The translations under genes were made by a program, and so were the position numbers. From assembly GCF_001894765.1 (NCBI RefSeq), contig NZ_BCWV01000003.1, positions 558,001-622,000 of the forward strand: a DNA stretch of 64,000 nucleotides. Reading direction: 5' to 3'. The notes under the pieces are model-generated. The model did not search any database. It worked only from the letters and a program-made list of their open reading frames with translations, and was not told the origin of the DNA. This document shows, in pieces, positions 58,136 through 64,000 of this stretch (its first letter is position 1; each line of letters opens with the position of its first letter). Origin of the DNA: Rhodococcoides corynebacterioides NBRC 14404 (GTDB lineage: Bacteria; Actinomycetota; Actinomycetes; Mycobacteriales; Mycobacteriaceae).

Positions 58136-59149
58136 TCAGCCGAGTCGGCGCAGTCGGGGCTCGAGGTCGGTCCGGAACAACTCCAGGAAACGGCGCTGAT
58201 CGTGTCCCGGCGCGTGGAAGACCAGGTGGTTCAGGCCCGCGTCGACGTACTGCTTCACCTTCTCGACGGCCTCGTCCGGATCGGACGCGACGATCCACCG
58301 CTTGGCCACCTGCTCGATCGGCAGCTCGTCGGCCGCCTTCTCCATCTCGATCGGATCGTCGATGGAGTGCTTCTGCTCCGGCGTCAGCGACAGTGGCGCC
58401 CAGAACCGCGTGTTCTCCAGTGCGGCGTCGGGGTCGGTGTCGTAGGAGATCTTGATCTCGATCATGTGGTCGATCTCGTCGACCGACCGCTCCTTCTTCT
58501 CGGCACCCTCCGCCACCGCGGGCAGCAGCTTGTCGGTGTAGAGCTCCATGCCCTTACCGGAGGTGCAGATGAATCCGTCGCCCGCCCGGCCGGCGTAGCG
58601 CGCGACCACCGGACCGCCCGCCGCGACGTAGACGGGGACGCCGCCCTCGGGCACGTCGTAGATCGAGGCGCCGGACGTGCGGTAGTACTCGCCGTCGAAG
58701 TCGACGCGGTCGCCGAGCCACAGCTCACGCATGAGCGAGACCGCTTCGCGCAGCCGCGCGAACCGCTCCTTGAACTCGGGCCACTCGCCGGAGAAGCCGG
58801 TGGCGATCTCGTTGAGGGCCTCGCCGGTACCGACGCCGAGGAAGATGCGGTTCGGGTACAGGCAGGCCATGGTGGCGAACGCCTGCGCGATCACCGCGGG
58901 GTTGTAGCGGAAGGTCGGGGTCATCACCGAGGTACCGAGCTGCAGGCGCTCGGTGCGCTCGCCCACCGCCGTCATCCAGGCGAGCGAGAACGGCGCGTGC
59001 CCGCCCTCGTGACGCCACGGCTGGAAGTGGTCGCTGACCGTGGCGGAGTCCATTCCGGCGGCCTCCGCCGCGACGCCGAGCTCCACCAGCTCACGCGGCC
59101 CGAACTGCTCGGCGGACGCCTTGTATCCCAACTTCAGTTCCCGTGCCAC
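58136..59149 (-). CDS. fgd: F420-dependent glucose-6-phosphate dehydrogenase
   Basis: A 337-aa luciferase-like monooxygenase-fold enzyme with GTG start. Hallmarks are [60 protein letters not shown] and [14 protein letters not shown]. It reduces F420 with glucose 6-phosphate in the cytosol. The order fgd-pta-ackA-pknG matches Rv0407-Rv0410c. Known to be restricted mainly to actinomycetes. Confidence 0.95.
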   Translation of the reverse strand: MARELKLGYKASAEQFGPRELVELGVAAEAAGMDSATVSDHFQPWRHEGGHAPFSLAWMTAVGERTERLQLGTSVMTPTFRYNPAVIAQAFATMACLYPNRIFLGVGTGEALNEIATGFSGEWPEFKERFARLREAVSLMRELWLGDRVDFDGEYYRTSGASIYDVPEGGVPVYVAAGGPVVARYAGRAGDGFICTSGKGMELYTDKLLPAVAEGAEKKERSVDEIDHMIEIKISYDTDPDAALENTRFWAPLSLTPEQKHSIDDPIEMEKAADELPIEQVAKRWIVASDPDEAVEKVKQYVDAGLNHLVFHAPGHDQRRFLELFRTDLEPRLRRLG

Positions 59150-59328
59150 GCCGCACTCCTCGCTCCGTCGACCACCTCTGCCGTCCTCGAATGTAGGCGC
59201 TCCGGCGTCCGGCCCGGCAGCAGGGACCATGCGCGGAAGCACACAGCCGCGTGAGAACGACCGGTTCCCGCCGATCCGGCGAGGTTGTGTGCACTCCCGC
59301 AGCACCGATGCGCGCCTAGGGTCGAGCC

Positions 59329-59991
59329 ATGGCCACCCCGCCCGGCTCCGCCCGCACCGACGAGCTCGCCGAACAGATCGTCGGCACCTACTTCGCCCTG
59401 CGCGCGGCCATGACGATCCTGGCGGTGGGACTGCCGGTGGTGCTGATCGGCTGGTCGCTGGCCGACCCCGCGCTACCCGTCCTCGGCTCGATCAGCGAGT
59501 ACTACTGGAGCCCGGCGCGGGACGTCTTCGTGGGCGCGCTCGTCGGCACCGGCATCACCCTCATCTGCTACCGCGGTTACGGCCCGCTCGAGAACCGGCT
59601 GCTCAACGTCGCCGGCACCCTGCTCGTCGTCGTCGCGCTGGTGCCGACGGACCCGCCCGGCGACGAGGCGTTCGGTCTCCGGATGGCGGTGCACGCCGCG
59701 GCGGCGGTGGGGTTCTTCGTCACCTTCGCCGCGTCCGTGTGGTGGTGCGCCGACGACACCCTCGGTTCGTCCGACGACTCCGCGCGGCGCATCCGCCGCT
59801 ACCGCACCGCCTACCGTGTGGTGGCGTTCGTGGTGGTGATCGCCCCGCTCGTCGCGTTGGGCCTCGTCCTGCTCTTCGGTCAGGGTGCGCTGGCGGTGCT
59901 GGTGGTCGAGGCCGTCGCCGTGGTCACCTTCGGCGGGTACTGGGCGCTGAAGTCCTACGAGTTGCGCGGCACCCGACTCATCGAGACGTGA
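59329..59991 (+). CDS. Hypothetical membrane protein, 220 aa
   Basis: Five or six membrane helices are visible ([108 protein letters not shown]). [18 protein letters not shown] is a conserved-looking loop, but I cannot assign a family. The 3' end overlaps the convergent dioxygenase gene by 14 bp. Confidence 0.72.
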   Translation: MATPPGSARTDELAEQIVGTYFALRAAMTILAVGLPVVLIGWSLADPALPVLGSISEYYWSPARDVFVGALVGTGITLICYRGYGPLENRLLNVAGTLLVVVALVPTDPPGDEAFGLRMAVHAAAAVGFFVTFAASVWWCADDTLGSSDDSARRIRRYRTAYRVVAFVVVIAPLVALGLVLLFGQGALAVLVVEAVAVVTFGGYWALKSYELRGTRLIET

Positions 59992-61006
59992 TGCCGTGCT
60001 CGCGGGCCGCCGCGACGATTCCATGGTGTCGCGCCGCGACGATGCCATGGTGCCGCGCCGCGACGTCCGGATGCGCCCGCGTCCGCGACTTCCACGCGTT
60101 CTCCCCGTACGTGGAGAAGATGGGGTTGTCCGGATCCGCCTCCACACCACGGGATTCCGCGGCGAACTCGGCGGGGAGGTCGAGCACCGGGATTCGGGCG
60201 TCGAGGGCCGGGTTGTAGAAGTACGGCACGGAGATGCGGTCCTGTCCCGGCTCCGGCGCGACCACCCGATGCCGCGTCGCCCGCAGGTAGCCCCCGGTGG
60301 CCACCTCGAGCAGTTCGCCGATGTTGACGACGAAGGTGCCCGGCACCGGTGGCGCGTCGATCCACGTGCCGTCCTCGCGTTCCACCTGCAGTCCGGTCGA
60401 GCCCTCCTCGAGCAGGAGCAGGGTCAGCACCCCCGAATCCTTGTGCGCCCCCACCCCTTGCGGGTTCTCGCGGGTGCCGGGGTACCGCACGATCTTGATG
60501 AGCGTCGCGGGCTGGACGAACGCCGCGTCGAACGTGTCCTCCGCAGCACCGAGCGACGCCGCCCAGTGCCGCAACAACCGGGCCCCGAGCGCGGACAGCG
60601 CGGCATCCCACTGCTCGACGGCCGGGCGCAGCTCGGGCAGCGCGGACGGCCATCGGTTGGGGCCCTGCAGGTTCCAGTACCCCTGTGCGCCGGGAATCGC
60701 GTCACGCTCCGGGCCGACGTCGATCTGCTCGCGCCAGTCGACGGCGCCGCCCGTCAGCTCACCACCCACCCGGCTGTAGCCGCGGAAGTGCGGCGACTCG
60801 AGGTGGTCGATCTCCGCTTTCGCCTCGTCCGGGAGCGCGAAGAACCGCCGCGCCAGAGCGATCAGCTCGGCCCCGACGGCGGGGTCGAGGCCGTGACCGG
60901 CCAGGTAGAAGAAGCCGTCGCGGTGGGTCGCCTCACGCAGCGCGGTCCGGAACGCGGTGGGATTCTCGTCCGCCGTGGACAGGTCGAGGACGGGCAGAGC
61001 GGTCAT
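59978..61006 (-). CDS. Isopenicillin N synthase-family 2-oxoglutarate/Fe(II) dioxygenase
   Basis: A 342-aa protein. The DIOX_N part begins PVLDLSTADENP and HRDGFFYLAGHGL. The Fe ligands are H188 and D190 (GAHKDSG) and H246 (ATRHRVV), and R257-x-S259 (RISVPYF) binds 2-oxoglutarate. YGENAWKSRTRAHPDV is typical of plant-like IPNS family members. The last 20 or so residues are a VAARHHGI repeat. Substrate unknown; possibly a small-molecule hydroxylase. Confidence 0.87.
   Translation of the reverse strand: MTALPVLDLSTADENPTAFRTALREATHRDGFFYLAGHGLDPAVGAELIALARRFFALPDEAKAEIDHLESPHFRGYSRVGGELTGGAVDWREQIDVGPERDAIPGAQGYWNLQGPNRWPSALPELRPAVEQWDAALSALGARLLRHWAASLGAAEDTFDAAFVQPATLIKIVRYPGTRENPQGVGAHKDSGVLTLLLLEEGSTGLQVEREDGTWIDAPPVPGTFVVNIGELLEVATGGYLRATRHRVVAPEPGQDRISVPYFYNPALDARIPVLDLPAEFAAESRGVEADPDNPIFSTYGENAWKSRTRAHPDVAARHHGIVAARHHGIVAAAREHGITSR
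60009..60065 (-). repeat. 24-bp tandem repeat encoding the dioxygenase C-terminal VAARHHGI repeats
   Basis: Two full units, GCCGCGACGATxCCATGGTG plus 4 bp, lie at 60009-60032 and 60033-60056, differing at three positions. A 9-bp partial unit follows to 60065. Each contains the palindrome CCATGG. The length is a multiple of three, so copy changes keep frame. Confidence 0.82.
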
Positions 61007-61058
61007 GACGGCCTCCCGGGTAGTGCAGTGCTGTGTCGGGCCGCACGGGGCCCGCGGG

Positions 61059-62261
61059 TCAGAATCCGACCCCGGCGAACGGGGCGAGCTCGGTCGTGAA
61101 GAGCGTGTCGGCCGCGGCCGTCGCCGCCGCGTCCCCGGTCACCAGCCCGGCCACCGCGAGCGAGCGCCACGACGTCCCGCCGAGCAGCACGGCCGCCAGG
61201 TCGCGGACGTGCACCCGCAGCGCGCCGGACCCGTCGACCCGGTGGACCCCGTCCGGACCCACCTCGACCGTTCCGGCGTTCTCGGGCAGATCGTCGTCGT
61301 CGACGGTGATGGTGACGGACGGCCCCGCGCCGTACGTGCGGGTGGCGAGGGCGGCGTCGACGTCGAGGATCCGGAGCCACGTCTCGTCCGAGGTCGACTG
61401 CAGCCGCACGGAGCGGCGGTCGTGGACCAGCAGCGGCAACACGGTGTCGACGGGCAACGCGGGGAACGTGATGCGGTCCACCAGGTCGAGTCGGAGCAGG
61501 AACCGCAGCAGGTCGGCGAAGACCGCGTCGGTGGGCGCGTGTAGGTCGTCGACGACGACGCGTCGGTCGGCGCCCGACCACCACTGTGACGGGTCCGCCG
61601 GGCGATAGCGCACGTAGCCGTCGTCGCGTCCGTCGGTGGAGTGCACCGCGATCCACACCGGCTCGTCGTCCTCGCGCAGTCGGTGGGCTGCCCACCAGAT
61701 CGGCAGCCGCGAGACGAAACCCGGCCGGGCCGAGGGGTTCTCGTCGACGATCGCGGCCTGCCGATCGAGCGCCCCGTCGCGATCGATCAGACGAGTGGTT
61801 CCCGACGTCGTCACGCCGTCGCGCAGCCGCGCGCGGGCGGTGATCACCTCGGCCCGGAGCGACGACGTCGCGACGCCGTACCCGTACCGCCCGTAGATGA
61901 CGGCCTCCGACGCCCGCAGCGTGGCGACGACGTGGCCCGCGTCCCGCGCGTCACGCAGCTGGCGGCGCAGCAGGGCGGAGACGATGCCGCGACGCGTGTG
62001 GGTCGGCAGCACGCCGACGTGGGTGACGGCGAGGTGCGACACGGCGGCGCCGCCGGGGAGGGTGAGGGTGCCGATGCCGGCATCGGTCGTTCCGACGAGG
62101 GTCGACTCGTCGTACGCGCCGTAGGTCAGGCCCGGTTCGCGCAGGGTGGTCACGACCTCGCGGGTGACCGGCAGCCCCGGCAGGCCCACCATCGCGGCGC
62201 GGAACACCTGCTGGGAGGCGAGCAGCTCGTCGGGGGTGCGCAGGAGGCGGATCTCGACCAT
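61059..62261 (-). CDS. Eis-like GNAT N-acetyltransferase
   Basis: A 400-aa protein of the enhanced-intracellular-survival type. The N-terminal GNAT core has VTHVGVLPTHTRRGIVSALLRRQL and VATLRASEAVIYGRYGYGVAT, which in Eis includes catalytic Tyr in YGRYGYG. A second GNAT-like and an SCP2-like domain follow. The C terminus ends GVGF; in Eis the terminal Phe carboxylate is catalytic. Members acetylate aminoglycosides at multiple amines or protein lysines. Physiological role here not known. Confidence 0.85.
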   Translation of the reverse strand: MVEIRLLRTPDELLASQQVFRAAMVGLPGLPVTREVVTTLREPGLTYGAYDESTLVGTTDAGIGTLTLPGGAAVSHLAVTHVGVLPTHTRRGIVSALLRRQLRDARDAGHVVATLRASEAVIYGRYGYGVATSSLRAEVITARARLRDGVTTSGTTRLIDRDGALDRQAAIVDENPSARPGFVSRLPIWWAAHRLREDDEPVWIAVHSTDGRDDGYVRYRPADPSQWWSGADRRVVVDDLHAPTDAVFADLLRFLLRLDLVDRITFPALPVDTVLPLLVHDRRSVRLQSTSDETWLRILDVDAALATRTYGAGPSVTITVDDDDLPENAGTVEVGPDGVHRVDGSGALRVHVRDLAAVLLGGTSWRSLAVAGLVTGDAAATAAADTLFTTELAPFAGVGF

Positions 62262-62307
62262 GGAGCCAGCCTAGGTCCGCGGTGCTCCCCGTCCACGACG
62301 GGGCAGA

Positions 62308-63117
62308 ATGGACTGCGTGACCGCGAACCCAGCCGACCACCGGTGGACCTACCTCATGGACATGGACGGCGTCCTGGTCCACGAGGAGCACCTCGTCCCG
62401 GGCGCCGACCGCTTCCTGCAGGAGCTGCAGGACACGGGCACGCCGTTCATCGTGCTGACCAACAACTCGATTCGCACGCGTCGCGATCTGCAGGCGCGCC
62501 TGCGCCGGACGGGCCTCGAGATTCCCGAGGAATCGATCTGGACGTCCGCGCTGGCGACCGCGACGTTCCTGCACAACCAGCGGCCGGGTGGAACGGCGTA
62601 CGTGGTGGGCGAATCGGGCTTGACGACGGCACTGCACGACATCGGCTACATCATCACCGACATCGACCCGGACTACGTGGTGCTCGGGGAGACGCGCACG
62701 TACTCGTTCGAGGCGATCACGACGGCGATCCGCCTGGTCGAGCGCGGCGCACGTTTCATCGCGACCAACCCCGACGCGACCGGTCCGTCGCGGGACGGCT
62801 CGCTCCCGGCGACCGGGTCCGTGGCCGCCCTGATCACGCGGGCCACCGGGCGCGAGCCGTACTACGTGGGCAAGCCGAACGCGCTCATGATGCGCTCGGC
62901 CCTGCGCGCGATCGGCGCGCACTCGGAGAACACACTCATGATCGGCGACCGCATGGACACCGACGTGGTGTCCGGGCTCGAGGCGGGACTGCAGACCATC
63001 CTGGTGCTCACCGGCATCTCGACGCGCGCGTCGGTGGAGATGTATCCGTTCCGGCCGACGCGGGTCATCGAGTCGGTCGCGGACCTGGTGGGCCACACGG
63101 AGACTCCGTTCGGATGA
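62308..63117 (+). CDS. HAD-IIA family sugar phosphatase (NagD-like)
   Basis: A 269-aa HAD phosphatase. Motif I is DMDGVLVHEEHLVPGA, motif II VLTNNSIRTR, Lys in VGKPNALMMR (III), and IGDRMDTDVVSGLEAGL (IV). NagD-type C2 cap lies between motifs II and III. The closing TGISTRASVEMYPFRPTRVIES is typical. It dephosphorylates a small phosphate ester. An in-frame GTG at 62317 is an alternative start. Stop overlaps the isochorismate synthase ATG (ATGA). Confidence 0.9.
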   Translation: MDCVTANPADHRWTYLMDMDGVLVHEEHLVPGADRFLQELQDTGTPFIVLTNNSIRTRRDLQARLRRTGLEIPEESIWTSALATATFLHNQRPGGTAYVVGESGLTTALHDIGYIITDIDPDYVVLGETRTYSFEAITTAIRLVERGARFIATNPDATGPSRDGSLPATGSVAALITRATGREPYYVGKPNALMMRSALRAIGAHSENTLMIGDRMDTDVVSGLEAGLQTILVLTGISTRASVEMYPFRPTRVIESVADLVGHTETPFG

Positions 63118-64000
63118 CCTTTCTCTACTCCCGTCCCGACCGCAGCGTGGTGGCGTCGGGCGCACGGCAGTCGTTCGATCACGTCGACGACGCACGCGAG
63201 GCACTCGCCGACGGTGATGCGTCGGTTCTGGTCGGGGCGTTCGGATTCGACGCCGCCACGCTGTGCGCGCTGGTGGAGCCGGTCACGTTCGAGCGGTACG
63301 ACGAGCCCCGCGTCCCCGCCGACGACCTCGACCTGCCGGGGGCGGTGATCGCCTCGCGGAACCCGCCGCCGGAGAAGCACGTCGACCGGGTGCGCCGGGC
63401 ACTGACCATCCTGCGGCACCCCGGCGGGGCACTGCGCAAGGTGGTCCTGGCCCGCTCGATCACCCTGGTCTTCGACCGCCCGCTGGACCCGATCGTGTTG
63501 GCGGACGGTCTGATCGCGGCCAATCCCGGCCACAACGGGTTCTGCGTCGACCTCACCGCGGCGGGTGGCCCGTACTTCGGGCGTCACCTCGTCGGTGCGT
63601 CACCGGAGCTGTTGGTCCGCCGCACCGGACGGGAGGTGGTGTGTCGCCCCTTCGCCGGAACCGCTCCGCGCAGTGCCGATCCCGAGGCCGACCGCGCGGC
63701 CGGCGAGGCTCTGCTGGCCAGCGCCAAGAATCTCGAGGAGCACCGGTACGTGGTGGACGCCATCGCCGCCGCGCTCGCCCCGCTGTGCGACGACCTCGAC
63801 GTTCCCGACGAGCCCACCCTCATCGGGACGCCGGCGGTGTGGCACCTCGCGACCCCGATCACCGGCACTCTGCGTGACTCCGCCACGACCGCACTGGATC
63901 TCGCGTTGGCCCTGCACCCGACACCTGCCGTCGCGGGCAGCCCCACCGATCTGGCCCTGCGCACCATCGACCTGGTCGAGTCGGGCCGCAGCCGCGACTT
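63114..64000 (+). CDS. Isochorismate synthase (partial, cut at right edge)
   Basis: The ATG at 63114 overlaps the HAD gene. About 295 residues are visible. Chorismate-binding fold features are LRKVVLARSITLVFDRPLDP, GASPELLVRRTGREVVCRPFAGTA, NLEEHRYVVDAI and LALHPTPAVAGSPTD. The last is the isochorismate/MenF-EntC type, not anthranilate synthase. The C-terminal catalytic segment lies beyond the window. It makes isochorismate for siderophore or menaquinone synthesis; neighbours to the right would decide. Confidence 0.88.
   Translation, partial: MTFLYSRPDRSVVASGARQSFDHVDDAREALADGDASVLVGAFGFDAATLCALVEPVTFERYDEPRVPADDLDLPGAVIASRNPPPEKHVDRVRRALTILRHPGGALRKVVLARSITLVFDRPLDPIVLADGLIAANPGHNGFCVDLTAAGGPYFGRHLVGASPELLVRRTGREVVCRPFAGTAPRSADPEADRAAGEALLASAKNLEEHRYVVDAIAAALAPLCDDLDVPDEPTLIGTPAVWHLATPITGTLRDSATTALDLALALHPTPAVAGSPTDLALRTIDLVESGRSRD

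Overview
The window is about 70% GC, densely packed and rich in GTG starts. It reads as a chromosomal segment of a mycolic-acid actinomycete, most likely Rhodococcus. Supporting signs are an F420-dependent glucose-6-phosphate dehydrogenase, PknG with GlnH and GlnX, a GroEL of the GroEL2 type controlled by CIRCE, DUF3263 and DUF5997 proteins, and an Eis-type acetyltransferase. From memory, the gene set from about 20 to 59 kb follows the Mycobacterium tuberculosis order from fgd1 (Rv0407) to groEL2 (Rv0440). It includes pta, ackA, pknG, glnH, glnX, a mutT-like gene, thiE/O/S/G, an lpqL-like peptidase, thiD, xthA, a GNAT, def, DUF3263, a LytR_C protein, sodC, a YbdK ligase, an AAA ATPase, pssA and psd. 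Insertions and rearrangements interrupt that order. I saw no tRNA, rRNA, CRISPR array, transposase or prophage.

Layout. 0-6 kb is mixed: a cut-off sugar-type methyltransferase, a stand-alone LigD-type polymerase, an epoxide-hydrolase-like enzyme with its TetR regulator, a DUF2236 oxygenase, and a lone AbiEi/DUF559 gene bracketed by two 76-bp palindromic repeats. 6-8 kb holds groEL with two CIRCE operators and a strong terminator, then a small secreted protein. 8.5-12.9 kb is a tight four-gene operon: LysR regulator, response regulator fused to a thioredoxin-reductase-like flavoprotein, cNMP-domain histidine kinase, and UBP zinc finger. 14.5-18.5 kb is an Asp23/Gls24 envelope-stress cluster with AmaP, a minimal J-domain-like protein and a divergent ECF sigma factor.

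20.7-24.5 kb is an overlapping operon for phosphatidylserine and phosphatidylethanolamine synthesis (psd, pssA) with a CDC48-like ATPase. 26.9-33.3 kb is a complete Mrp Na+/H+ antiporter operon (A-B fusion, C, D, E, F, G). 33.4-36.2 kb runs leftwards: a YbdK-type ligase, Cu/Zn SOD, a LytR_C protein and DUF3263. 36.4-38.9 kb carries def, a GNAT and xthA. 39.7-47.8 kb holds thiamin genes: thiD, then thiO-thiS-thiG behind a TPP riboswitch, with thiE divergent. A nucleotide cyclase, an M28 peptidase and an ABC exporter lie between them. 48.6-53.3 kb is glnX-glnH-pknG, an amino-acid sensing kinase operon. After a repeat-rich gap come a DICT/EAL-like regulator, ackA-pta, fgd, a 2OG-Fe(II) dioxygenase, an eis-like acetyltransferase, a HAD phosphatase, and isochorismate synthase cut by the right edge.

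The least explained parts are the repeat-bounded DUF559 gene, the LysR/REC-flavoprotein/kinase/UBP operon, the J-like protein in the Asp23 cluster, the Thr-containing decapeptide array at the PknG N terminus, and the direct repeats in the pknG-DICT gap. Start codons are judged by eye from Shine-Dalgarno spacing, overlaps and family alignment.
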